Shown here: positions 32,179-42,790 of the stretch, one piece after another
How the letters are laid out: every line of letters begins with the position of its first letter
Numbering within the stretch: position 1 is the stretch's first letter
Source: Ixodes scapularis
Taxonomy: Eukaryota; Arthropoda; Arachnida; Ixodida; Ixodidae
Direction: 5' to 3'
NCBI RefSeq assembly: GCF_016920785.2
Contig: NW_024609839.1
Location: 4,862,196-4,926,195, forward strand
DNA length: 64,000 nt
Made by a program: the position numbers and the translations under genes
The notes under the pieces: model-generated
What the model was told of the DNA's origin: nothing
Databases searched by the model: none
Seen by the model: only the letters and a program-made list of their open reading frames with translations

Positions 32179-32362
32179 CAGATGCCTTTATTGCGCTTAG
32201 TGGTTTCATCTTAGAACTTTTATAAGATGTATAGTCATGCCATTGATTTTTATGCCATTTTGTCTGTGACAGCCACAATAAAACATTGCCATTTACTTTC
32301 AGAACTAGGCCGTCTTCATCTATTGTAATGCCCACCATTGAAACATGTACTATCACACCCAC
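32179..32362 (-). pseudogene. Possible host exon abutting the transposon right end
   Basis: On the minus strand an open segment with coding-like composition (HVSMVGITIDEDGLVLKVNG) follows a GTGTGATAG acceptor-like site and runs into the transposon TIR. Function is unknown. Together with 4811-5006 it may be host gene sequence split by the insertion. Confidence 0.25.
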
Positions 32363-32423
32363 AAAGGGCCATAGTACCTTGTTTTAGGGGGCAAAAGTGA
32401 TTCCATCAAGTGTACATTTAACC

Positions 32424-32580
32424 TGTATTAGGGGGTGAACTGGGCCAGTTGGTTGCTGTTATACATGATGGGAAAAACAGCTTGGAAATCGCGGACTACG
32501 AAGAACAAACACGACAGGACAGCACTGCCCTGTCGTGTTTGTTCCTCGTAGTGCGCGTTTTCTGAGCAGTTTTTCTCGTC
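32424..32580. mobile_element. Foldback retroposon H3 with 14-bp target duplication
   Basis: The insert is flanked by direct repeats of GTGTACATTTAACC (32410-32423 and 32581-32594), a length typical of LINE-mediated retroposition. It begins with a tRNA A-box-like head (GAACTGGGCCAGTTGGTT) and then folds back almost completely around ACGACAGGACAGC. It sits inside the decayed element that continues to 32905. Confidence 0.7.
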
Positions 32581-32594
32581 GTGTACATTTAACC

Positions 32595-32905
32595 ACAAAG
32601 TGGATCATAGTTCCCTCCAAAAGGAGGTAAAAGCAGCGCCCTCAATTACGTCGTCTTACCTCTCAAAAGAGTTGAAATTACCCCCTAAAGGACGTAAAGG
32701 CTGACCCTGAAAGGATGCACTTTTAACACCAAAAGGAACTAAGGTTACCTCCAAAAGGAGGCAATGTTGCACCCTAAACAAGGAGGTAAGTTTGCACCCT
32801 CGTTGCAGGCGGTAACGTTACCTCCAAAAGGGGTTGCCCTGTGTGCTCGTCTTTTTCCCCCCTCAAGGAGGGTACTACAGTACCCTTTTTTTTAAGAGTG
32901 TAGTG
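32595..32905. repeat. Decayed element with repeated AAAAGGAGGTAA motifs
   Basis: At least seven variants of CCAAAAGGAGGTAA occur, in both orientations, followed by GTACCCTTTTTTTTAAGAGTGT, the inverse of the end seen at 759-780. It is probably a MITE family with internal short repeats. Confidence 0.5.
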
Positions 32906-32952
32906 GCGTTATGAGTTCATGGCGCGTGTCACGTGACTTCAAGAGCCAAAAT

Positions 32953-33300
32953 GAGTTTTTTTTAGAGCACAGATCTTAGACGCCCGTTTCCGGCTTGAGC
33001 GGCGTCGGCGTAACCTCGAGGTCACGGGACCCCCGCAAGGTCACCCCAAGGTCACATCAAGGTCACGTGACCCTCCCCCTGGAGGTCACGTGATCCCCTC
33101 CCCGAGGTCACGTGAGCCCCCCCCCCTCCCTCCGAAGTCACGTGACACCCCACCTCCGAGATCAGGTGACCCCCCAGAGCATATTCAAGAATGAGGGGAG
33201 GAGGAGAAGGAGGAGGAGGAGGGGTCTACCCTCCCCTCACTACCCTTCCTTCCTCCTCCTCAAGAGCTGCACTCCTATTCGGTGTTACAGGGACTTGTAA
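32953..33300. mobile_element. E-box-rich MITE, copy A
   Basis: The left end TTTAGAGCACAGATCTTAGA and right end AAGAGCTGCACTC are imperfect inverses, with a CGCCCGTTTCCGGCTTGAGC block shared with copy B. The interior repeats AAGGTCACGTGACCC, combining the CACGTG E-box with GGTCA half-sites. No coding content. Confidence 0.65.
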
Positions 33301-33315
33301 ACGGGTTTCACTTTT

Positions 33316-34392
33316 TTATTTGGCACAAAAGGAGAGAAACAAAGAGATAATCCAAGGCGTATGTTTGACTAGGTACTTTGTTGGGGTGTGGGGACGGGGG
33401 AGAAAAGAATGTAAGAGGAAGGGAAAAGAAGAGAAAAAATTCACATGCACTTTGGCAGGATTGTGATAACACAGATTGCGTACCAGAGTTGCGTTGCGTT
33501 GCTCACTTGGCCACAGCCAGGGACTTAGTATAAGAGATACGCTTATTTTGGCGGTCTGGGTACCTGATAGGGAAAGGAGAAAATTTGCACGCTCTGTGTT
33601 GTAGGGCGGGCATTCGGAGATGATAAGTTCAACACCTTCAGATTTTCTATATGCACTGCAGATGGGGCTAGATATAATTCTAAATTCAAACTTGCGGTCA
33701 TTTGTGTAGGCCGCGTTGATTCTTGGCCGATGTAGTAGCGTTTCTAGTTTCCTTGGAAGGCATTTCAGAAGGAAGTTTCGTAAACAGGGATTAATGCGGT
33801 AGGGGTAAGCATGATGATTTTCAGGTAATATCCATGTCCTAAGAAAGTGATCCTTACCTACCGTACTAACAAGTCGGCGAGAGTCTGCTTTTGTAAAAGG
33901 TATATCTTCACTAAACTCCATATCATGACCGCGTGTGTTTTCGAGGTAGAGACCGCAGTGTCCCGGTGTCCATTGATATACAGTGCGCTGCCCATTGACT
34001 ACTGCTGTCGTATGGAGATATAAAAGTTCAGAAACTAATGCTTTATTTGTTGTTTTGTAGAGAAGGTTTTTTAAGCATTGCAGTGCAGCTTGCGAGTCTA
34101 AAAGCACGACCCATTTTTATTGGAGACTAGAAGCCAATATGTGTTTAAGTGACTTTGTAAGGCCATGGAGTTCGGCTGCAGTGGCTGACACTCTCCGCAA
34201 AAGTCTGAAAGAATCAGCGATATGTAGGGACGGGATATGAATTCCCGAAGATGAAGAGGTGTCAGTTGTTGAGCCATCTGTGTATATTTGAACAAAGTTT
34301 GTGTATCTGGAATGTATATGTGATAGTGCAAAATTCAGCAGGACAGTTTTAGATTGTGTTGTTTTGTTTGTAACACCGTCTACATGCGACAA
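33316..34392 (-). pseudogene. RNase H and C-terminal region of the I-type element
   Basis: The frame at 34392-34117 contains IYTDGSTTDTSSSSG (first RNase H Asp) and ATAAELHGLTKSLKH (Glu motif). The frame at 34107-33316 contains MLLDSQAALQCLKN (third Asp) and VYQWTPGHCGL (catalytic His region), then a Cys/His tail with HRPRINAAYTNDRKFEF. A frameshift near 34110 separates the frames. Confidence 0.75.
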
Positions 34393-34435
34393 AGCATTCA
34401 GCGGAGGTAAAATCCAGAGTGGGCAATCGGGAGTC

Positions 34436-35340
34436 TCACGGAAGACTACAGCTTGCGAGACGCTGTAACTGTGCGATATTTTCGGAGACGTCTGAACGCC
34501 TTCGTTCTTCGTTTATTAGGCGATCTTGACGATGTTGAGTTTTGTATCTAAGGTATGTTCGGAGGATGTCTTGAATGCGCATGATGTTAAGCGGCAGTCG
34601 GCAGGCTTCGGCGAGTGTTGCTAATGCGGATAAATCTGGAGGCAATCAAAGACATATCCTTAGCGATTTTTTCTGTCCTGCCTGAACGTTCGACATGTTG
34701 CATGCATTTAGCATTGCTCTCGAATACCACGCGCGCAGCAAGCAATTTACGAGGGAATATTGTACTCTGAGCATGGAGTACGTTGATTTACCCCAATATT
34801 TACCAGTCAAGCAGCGGAGAACGTGACTTGCTGAGCCCATTTTTTTCCTGAATCTCTTAATAAGAGGGGACCAGGTAAGGAATTGCATCAGACTTAATTG
34901 GGGCGCTAGTTGGTTGAGCATCTAGACCTTGGTTTTGAAAGCGGAAAGGACTAAGAAGAGAAGAAGCGGACAGGACAGAGCGCTGTCCCGTCCCATCCTT
35001 CTCTTCTTAGTCCTTTGCGCTTTTAAAACCACCGTCTAGATGTTCATGTAAGGTTTCGGCCAACAGTATATCCCAAAAACTTATGCTGTGAAGCATAAAG
35101 AATCGTTCTTCCTGCCAAAACTAAGGGAAATTTTTTCATGGACATGCGTCTGAAGGCCATTGCAATTGTTTTTTTTTCTGGTGAGAGGCCGAGTCCGCGT
35201 GAATTTAGGAAGTTGCTAATTATTCGAAGCGTACGTTGAAGCTTCCTCTGAGAAATGAAGCGATTTTGATTAGTGGTTGATATGCAGACGTCATGTGCAT
35301 AAAATGTAATTTTTGCTCCTTCACGAAGGTTCCGTACAAT
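34436..35340 (-). pseudogene. Reverse-transcriptase C-terminal part, I-type element
   Basis: The first part reads KITFYAHDVCIST, where the catalytic YADD box has become YAHD, then QRTLRIISNFLNSRGLGLSP (thumb-side motif). Frames at 34921-34646 and 34645-34436 carry the connecting region. Hairpin H4 interrupts it. Confidence 0.65.
34900..35055. repeat. Foldback hairpin H4 with A-box-like head
   Basis: The sequence from CGCTAGTTGGTTGAGCATCT through GGACTAAGAAGAGAAG folds back on CTTCTCTTCTTAGTCC and CCGTCTAGATGTTCATG, centred on GGACAGGACAGAGCGCTGTC. It is almost completely self-complementary over about 140 bases. Confidence 0.8.
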
Positions 35341-35568
35341 ATTTTTTTTTTATTTTATTTATTTATTTATACTACCGGCCGCCGTGGGGCGGCCAAGGTA
35401 GGAGGGATACATGGATCAAGTTTTACGAAAAAAGCAAGCACAGAATGTGGCAGCGCAGCAAAACAAAAAACAAAAAAAAACAAAACAAAAAAAACATTTT
35501 ACATATATGATCACGAACACACAAAGAGCAGAAAAATATTCGTTTGAGGGGTATCAAGGCCTGAAACC

Positions 35569-38357
35569 TCAAAACTCTGGTAATTCGTTTATCAATGTTA
35601 GAAACAACGTTAGACAATTTGAAGAGACGATTTGTTCGGGTAACGCATTCCAGGCATGGATAGTACGAGGAAAATAAGAGTATTTGTAACAGTCGGTCCT
35701 GCACTTTATTTCAGTGATTGATTTACTGTGTTTATTTCTTGTGAACCTAGCTGTGTTGAAGTGAAAGTAATCTAGATAATCCAAGTTGTAGTTCCCATTT
35801 ATTAGATTAAAAATAAATTTCAGTCGATTGATCTTTCTACGTTTTTCTAAAAGCGGAAGGCCGGCCTGTACATAAAGCTCCGAAATCGAGGTGTTTCTGC
35901 CATACTTGTTAAATATAAATCTTAATGCCTTCTTCTGAATTCTTTCTAATTTGTTAATATTACATTTTGTGTAAGGATCCCACACAACGTCGGCATACTC
36001 GAGTATAGATCTAACAAACGTTTTGTACGCCATTAGTTTCGTTTTCCTCGAGCAGTCCTTCAGTTTCCTTTTTAAAGCCCATAATTTATTCATTGCTTTT
36101 CGGGAGATAAAGTCAATATGTGAGTTCCAACGCAGATCTGAAATTATGATTAATTCTAGGTATTTGTATTCACGTACGGTATTTAAAGCGGTTCCTTGAA
36201 GAGTATAATTAAAATTCATTGGTTTTTTTTCCTAGTTATCGTCATATGTGCACATTTTTGTTTATTTAGAGGCATTTGCCAATCATCACACCATTCTGAG
36301 ATCATTTCTAAACTCTTGTTTAAGACTACTTGGTCATTTGAGCATTTGACTTGCTTATAAATTATACAATCATCGGCAAATAAGCGAATCTGAACAGATC
36401 TGTCCACTGTAATGTGATTTATAAAAATTAGAAAAAGTAGGGGTGCCAGAACTGATCCCTGAGGAGCTCCGGATTCTACTTTTGATGTGGATGAGCGGGA
36501 ATCCTGTATTTGTACAAACTGTTTTCTGTTATTTAAATATGCTTCTAACCATTTTAATATCTGTTCATTGTTTAATAAGGATCTCAGTTTGAAGAGTAGT
36601 TTTCCGTGAGGCACGCGGTCAAACGCTTTTGCAAAATCTATAAAAATTACGTCCGTCTGATATCCGGAGTCAATTGACTTTGCGAAATCATTCACAGTGA
36701 GCACTAGTTGAGTAACTGTAGATAAATTACGTCTAAAACCGTGTTGATCTTTAATGAAAAAGTTATTCTCTTCAAGAAAAGAGACAATATGTTTAAACAA
36801 AATATGCTCAATCAATTTTGCACAGCTGCTCAAAATTGATACTGGGCGGTAGTTATTAACATGATGGGAATCTCCTGCTTTGAATATTGGAACTATTTTA
36901 GCAGTTTTCCAATCATCGGGGGTTTGCCCTAATTCAATTGACTTATTAAAAATTACAAGCAAGAAATTTGAGCAGGATTCCGCATACCGTCTTAAAAAAA
37001 TGTTTGGGATCATGTCTGGTCCTACAGATTTTTTAGTATCAAGATTAAGCAATGCTGCAAAAATGCCTTCTTTAGATATGGTAACACTCGGAATGCTTTT
37101 CGGTGAGAATTCTATGGTTGGATTCTGGTTATTATCCGTGGTATACACGGATGTGAAGTATTCGTTGAATGAGCTGGCAATTTCGAATGGATCATCGATT
37201 TCTGTTCCGTTCTGTGCTATGGTATTAATTGGCTGTTTTGATTTGATCATATATCGCCAAAATTTAATAGGATCGGATACCAAAAATTTATCTAAGGTCA
37301 CATTATGGAAATATCGTTTTGACTCCTGAATCATTGACCTTAATTGCTTTCGAAGTTGTATTAAACTAGGTTTGTCTGTTCTTTGGTTTTTAATTCTAAT
37401 TCTGTTTATTTTACGTTTGAGATGCAAAACCTCCCGAGTAATCCAAGGATTAGTTTTTCGTGTTCGTTTGCAACGTGTCGGTATAAACCTTTCTATACAG
37501 TACAGAACGGAATTCTTAAATGACAGCCATATATCGTTAATATCTAATGCACGTTCACTTTGTTCACAAAAACAGTCAAATGATAATTCAAGGTGATCTA
37601 AAATGCTTTCGTCTAGCGCTCTAGTGTAATCAGGCACTTTGATCAATCGGTCTGCTTTTTTAGTATGAAGTTCTCCGGCACATTTACACCAAACCAAATG
37701 GTGGTCAGATATTCCTTCTCTAACTTGGCAAGTGAACTCTTTACCCATTAACTCCTGAGATATGAACACGAGATCAAGGATAATATTGGTTGTACTTGAA
37801 ATTCTCGTGGGACATGTAACAATTTGCGTCAAATCATTATCAAATGCCATATTAACCAAAAGCTCTGAGTGCTTGCAATTAAAGCTTAAAGGTGTTAAAT
37901 TTTCCCAGTTGATGTTGGGAAGGTTAAAATCACCTACGATTACAATGTTTGAAAAACGTCGTCTTTGCAGATTTACAAAGTCGTATAGTTTTTCTAATAC
38001 GCTTTCAGAAGCGTTTGGCGGTCGGTAAATCGCCCCGAGGAGAATCGGACTATTATGAATACGCAGCTTGACCCAGATCGATTCGATGTTTAAGGTATCG
38101 TGAATTAATGTTGCATCGATATTATTTTTAAGAACTATTGCCACTCCTCCCCCTCTCGTATCCCGGTCTTTTCGGAAAATTTGATGTGTTGGTGGAATGA
38201 TTTCGTTATCGGTAATATTATCGTGCAACCATGTTTCTGTTAATACAACTGTATCAGGATCATCGGACAATAACATGTGTTCTAGTACAGCAGTTTTATT
38301 TACTACACTTCTGGCGTTTACATTGATAAGAGTGAACGAACGAGATCTCGAGCACTG
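35569..38357 (-). pseudogene. CR1/L2-type ORF2: endonuclease and reverse transcriptase
   Basis: Starting in frame just after the ORF1 stop: apurinic-type endonuclease motifs (SFTLINVNARS, VVLTETWLHD, LGAIYRPP, VGDFNLPNINW, GISDHHLV), then reverse transcriptase (NNYRPVSILSS, DQHGFRRNLST, VIFIDFAKAFDRVPHGKL, GAPQGSVLAPLLFLIFIN, FADDCIIYK, LNKQKCAHM), then a C-terminal segment after a frameshift at an A-run near 36220 (EYADVVWDPYT, HAWNALPEQIV). Catalytic FADD is intact. The first in-frame ATG is 38276, yet homology begins upstream, so natural initiation probably used re-initiation or a non-AUG codon. Confidence 0.85.
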
Positions 38358-38360
38358 ATG

Positions 38361-39246
38361 TCATTCGTTGTTAGATTGCGCGTTTCTGTCGTCTCGTTGC
38401 CTTGAGTTAATCAGAATACGGGCGTTTTTCATGGGATCCCACTGATAGCAAGAATTGCCAACTATCAACTTATCGAATCTTAGCACGACTTTCTCGCCTT
38501 TGTCACGGTCTTCTTTAGCACTGTTCCAGAGAAGCTTCCTTTTTTTGTCTGATATGAATCGAAAAGTCTTCAGATATTGATATTTTGGTTCCCTTAAGTT
38601 TCCGCGCATTTCTCAGGATGTTTTCTTTTACATTATAGTCAAAGAGTTTCAATATTACAGGCCTTGATTTCCCCTTATTCGGTCTTCCAATCCTATGAAT
38701 CCTCTCCACCCCAACATCTTCAATGCCTAGTTTGTTTTCAAGAATCTCAGAGATGATAACTTTTTCTAGATCTCGCTTGGTTTCGTTGAGATTTTCAGGA
38801 ATTCCAAAAAAGATTAAATTGTTTCTGCGCATTCGGTTTTCTAGGTCGTCTACTTTGTTCTCGAGTGAAGAAACTGTTTGTTTTAATGTGAGCACAGTAC
38901 TCGAAAAAATGTCAAAATTTTTTTAGATGCTCTTGAATGATTCAACGGTTTCTTCAATAGCACCTATTCTTTCTTCGACCTTCCTTTGAGTGAATTTTAT
39001 TTCCTTAATCGCCTCGAATATCTTATTTTGACCTACCAAAAGTTTTTGTAAGGTTTCTTCCGTATCTTGGCCTGGATTACTTTCAATATCTCCAGAGAGT
39101 AAGATGAGATTACACAAATCAAAGCACTCAGCGAAAATACACAGTAGCCGTTGTGGGTGCGGCAGCACAATGAGAAACAAATTGTTACTTCTCAATCCAT
39201 AATGGCATTTGCCACTAACCTGTACGATGAAAAGTGGTTTGAGCAT
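38361..39246 (-). pseudogene. CR1/L2-type ORF1 with L1-ORF1-like domain and 2A-like motif
   Basis: From the ATG at 39246: a hydrophobic leader, then LLSGDIESNPGQ (39102-39067), a 2A-like motif with the final Pro changed to Gln; a coiled coil; an in-frame TAA (38923-38925); then DDLENRMRRNNLIFFGIPE and VERIHRIGRPNKGKSRPVIL of the L1-ORF1-type RNA-binding domain; a frameshift near 38560; and DKLIVGNSCYQWDP at the end. The ORF1 stop TGA lies directly before the ORF2 homology. Confidence 0.75.
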
Positions 39247-39637
39247 GTTGTCGCGTAGGCTGCCACACCCACTGAACTGCTCCGGTTTCGGCGCCGTTGA
39301 TATAGGCTTCTCGGAGGACGTTGCTGCTGTTGGCCGGTTGGCGACGCCCTGGTCGATGATTACAGTTTCGCTGGTGACTTGTGGAAACGGCGGCAATGGC
39401 TGGTGGACTGACGTTGCAGAAAACGCCCCGCCATGAAAGCGTGAGCCATCAGCCCAGTCTGCGGTGATCGAGGCGTCCGTCCATCCGATGTCTGTCCCTT
39501 TACGCTGGCTCGGTGGCCGTGTCCCGATCAGCAGAGCAATCTGTACGATGAAAAGTGGTTTGAGCATGTTGTCGCGTAGGCTGCCACACCCACTGAACTG
39601 CTCCGGTTTCGGCGCCGTTGATATAGGCTTCTCGGAT
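39221..39637 (-). repeat. Tandemly duplicated 5' segment of the CR1/L2 element
   Basis: About 96 bases from CTGTACGATGAAAAGTGGTT to GGCTTCTCGGA occur at 39221-39316 and again at 39541-39636, 320 bp apart. Both encode the same MLKPLFIVQ start on the minus strand. This looks like repeated 5' promoter units, known in several LINE families. Confidence 0.8.
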
Positions 39638-39744
39638 ATTAGATAGATATAGATATTAGAGACAAGTTAAAGAGTGTCTGCCTGAGCACCGTACCTTGCG
39701 GGACGCCCCTATTCACTGTATGAGGAGAGGTGAGCCCCTCCATT

Positions 39745-40312
39745 TTTAGAGCGCAGCTCTTACGCGCCCGTTTCCGGCTTGAGCGGCGTCGCCGAACCAA
39801 AGTCACCCCAAGGTCACGTGACCCCCCAACGTCATGTGACCCCTCCCAAGGTCACGTGGCCCCCAGGTGTCTCCAAGGTCGCGTGACCCCTCTCAAGGTC
39901 ACCCCAAGGTCATGCGACCCCTTCCAAGGTCACCTCAAGGTTACGTGACCCCCCAGGTCACCCCAAGGTCACGTGACCGCGAGGTCACGTGACCCCTTCT
40001 AAGGTCACCTCAAGGTCACGTGACCCCCAAGGTGACCCCCACGTGACCTTCCAAGGTCACGTGGCCCCCCTCCCCGAGTTCACGTGACCCCCTCCCCGAG
40101 GTCACTTGACCCCCCTCCCCCCCGAAGTTCCGCGACACCCCCCCCCCCCCCGAGGTCACGTGACCCCCTCTCCTCGAGATCAGGTGACCCCCGCAGCATA
40201 TTAAAGAATGAGGGGAGGAGGAGGAGAAGGATGAGGAGGAGGAGGGGTCTACCCTCCCTTCAGTACCCTTTCCTTCTCCTCCTCAAGAGCTGCGCTCCAA
40301 TTCGGCGTTAAA
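39745..40312. mobile_element. E-box-rich MITE, copy B
   Basis: The ends TAGAGCGCAGCTCTTA and AAGAGCTGCGCTCC are inverse to each other. The interior has more than fifteen units of AAGGTCACGTGACCCC or near variants. It is larger than copy A at 32953-33300 because of more units. It is inserted in the I-type reverse-transcriptase region. Confidence 0.75.
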
Positions 40313-40421
40313 GTGAGTTGTAAACGGCTTTCACCTTTTTCTACGAAGACAGTCCGATTATTGAGGTAATTTTCAATACGCGTGTATATTCGACCATCAA
40401 TTCCATGTTCAGGTAAGGCTG

Positions 40422-41494
40422 TTAATGTTGCATCGTGTTCAACCGAACCAAACGCCTTAGACCAATATTTCGAAAAATGGCTATTGTTGTCTTCCTCTCC
40501 GCTACACTGTCTTCCGCACAGGTAACAAGTTCAATCACAACCTCTACTGCTGACCGCCCGGATCGATATCCGGACATTACCTCGGGGTAGATGTTATTAT
40601 TTTCTAGGTACCAGTTCAGCCTTGTGAGAATCATCTTTTCCATAACTTTTCCAATACCGCTTGTGAGAACGATTGGCCTATATGATCCTACATGAAATTG
40701 ACGATTCCCCGGTTTTAGAATAGGCATATTCTTAGACCTTTTTCATTTCGCGGGAACGGAGTTATTAGTAAATGATGAGTTGAATGCTTAAAGTAGTCTA
40801 CGTTGTGGATTGTCTTTTAACCTACTGAGAGCGGCGTATGTCACTCCATCAGGACCAGTGGAGGACTTCTTCTTTGTATTTTGAAGAGCACTGTCGAGTT
40901 CACTCAGCGTTAAAGAGGAATCTAGTCTGCGGTACAATGAGGCAGGAGTTGTCTATTGCTTTACCGTATACGAAGCTCTGCTGTCTGAAATTAGTTTGCA
41001 GTATGACTCGCAGGCACGGAGCCAGGGGGGGGGTCTATAAGGCCCCCCCCCCTGAAATCTTCCATTTTGCTGGGACCTCCTCTCCGCCCTCCCCCTCATA
41101 CAGCATTTGTCATGGGTGCCCCCCCCCCCCTCCCCCCCGGCCCGAGACAAAATCCTGGCTACGTGCCTGATGACTCGGCAACTTCAAGTTCGGTGGAATC
41201 TTCCCTGACGGCAATAGCCCTGAAAGGATCGCGTTGGTGTTGTGTTTGACGCCTGATGCCGCGAACTATCTGCCACATTTTCGCTATGTTATTTTTGGCG
41301 TCTAAGAAGACACGCAGTTCTCGCCACGACTTCAGTGCGAGGGCATCTAAATACCGACTTACTTTATTTTGAGCTCTCCTCTCAGCTCGGCGATCTTCCG
41401 GAGTTCTTGCTCTTCTCGCTTTCCTTTCTGCTTTTCGCCTAATAGCTCCCAATCTCTCATACTCTGCATCTATTTCGTTTCTGTTAATCAGCAA
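40422..41494 (-). pseudogene. Reverse-transcriptase N-terminal part, I-type element
   Basis: The frame at 41494-41159 carries a basic pre-RT segment with KMWQIVRGI. The frame at 40727-40422 carries MPILKPGNRQFHVGSYRPIV and KVMEKMILTRLNWYLE, then SGYRSGRSAVEVVIEL (fingers). GVPQGTVL follows near 39700-39660. Frames are broken by indels and by the hAT MITE. Confidence 0.7.
41011..41169. mobile_element. hAT-type MITE with 8-bp target duplication
   Basis: The terminal repeats CAGGCACGGAGCCAGG and CCTGGCTACGTGCCTG bound a 159-bp element flanked by perfect ATGACTCG duplications (41003-41010 and 41170-41177). The 8-bp duplication and CAGG..CCTG ends identify a non-autonomous hAT element. The interior has poly(C) and poly(G) runs. 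Confidence 0.85.
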
Positions 41495-41660
41495 TTTCTT
41501 TTTTCGTATTGTAGACTTCGCCAGGCAGGCAGTCCTTTATTTTTCGTCCTAGTTTTTCTTTTACGTTAGTAGCAACAATGGACTCATTTACAAGTACAAA
41601 ACATTTTTCTCAGTCTGTGCCGATCGAAGTATGAGTCCTTTTACGTTGAGTAAAATCTTT

Positions 41661-42790
41661 TCAAAATATTAGGAGGTGCATGGGGTCGCTTCCTCTACTC
41701 TCGAGGTCAGTGGTCCAGCGAAAATTATAATATGGCTCCTTTGATATGAAAGTTAAATCTAACGCAGTACTTCCATTACCTGTGTGAAAAGTTGCGCTGC
41801 CATCATTTAGGAGGCAGAGATTAAATTTTTCTATGATACTTGGCAGGGCAGAGCCACGTCCTGCCACCCCAAAGCTCATGGTCAGCGTTAGAATCGCCAC
41901 GTAATATATGAAGAGAGGGTGTAGTCTCTAATAAAGCCTCAAGACCTCCAATATCAAACTTCACTTGTAGCTGATTATATGCTGATATTAACCTGAATGT
42001 TGCTGATTGTTTCGTACCGTCCCGCATGCATATTTTATTGTTTCATTGGAGGGGGGGCTTGATGATCATTGGAAACGAGATAATTTCGCATAGCTTTTAA
42101 AACTGACTAACTCTGCTTGTCCACGCTGATGTGCTGTATGAGTATCCCGAAAGTCGCAGTTTGGCAACATCCTCTATTCCTGCCTCCGATATTGCTAATA
42201 GTGAAAAAAAATGGGTCTGTTCAAGTCGTTTGAAGTCTGACATTTTTCAGCTAAGACCATTGGCATGCCACTGAAAGACAGCTGTTTGATTTAAAGTATT
42301 ACGGAGGGCTTATTTATTTGAACCAAGCCAGGAGGCCAGACTCAATGTAATTAATTAGGCTGAGTATTATAGGAGTGTAGTTGCCTCGTCTTAGAAAGCT
42401 CCGCACAAAATTGAAAGCCATCGTTATGGCTGATTCGCACAGGAATTTCTTGTTTTGTATGGGAGTGTTATGGCGGGGCATATTTTTGATGGGAGATACA
42501 CGATCATGGCCACCACCATCAAGGTCAGTATACTTACTGGTTGCTGATCTCAGATCCGGTTGTGCGGTGTCAAGATATATCAATATGGATTCTGCGCCAC
42601 TCGGCGCGATATCTTTAAGCAAGCTCTTTGGGGACTCGGCCCTTAAGATATCCTTAAAGTATTTGTTTTGACATGGCATGTAGATGATGATGCGTTTGCA
42701 CGACCTTTTTATTCGCGCGCCCATTTTCAGGGCAGATCTCTGCAGAGGAATGACCGTTCCTCTTTGTGACAATTGTTTCCTTGGGAGCAA
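41661..42790 (-). pseudogene. Endonuclease region of the I-type element
   Basis: Recognisable pieces: GLLAWFK at the start of the domain, GGLEALLETTPSLHILRGDSNADHELWG across two frames (GDxNA-H motif), FNLCLLNDGSATFHTGNGST, ALDLTFISKEP (DLT motif) and SRGSDPMHLLI (SDH-like). Several frameshifts are present. Confidence 0.65.

Larger units (their letters stand above)
35341..39637 (-). mobile_element. CR1/L2-type non-LTR retrotransposon, nearly full length
   Basis: A 4.3-kb minus-strand LINE with ORF1 (L1-ORF1-like RNA-binding protein) and ORF2 (endonuclease plus reverse transcriptase, no RNase H). It ends in a short TAAATAAATAAATAAAATAA tail at 35341-35370, as in L2-like elements with simple-repeat tails. 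It split the I-type element within its reverse transcriptase. ORF1 has one nonsense codon and one frameshift and ORF2 one frameshift, so it is young but inactive. Confidence 0.82.
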
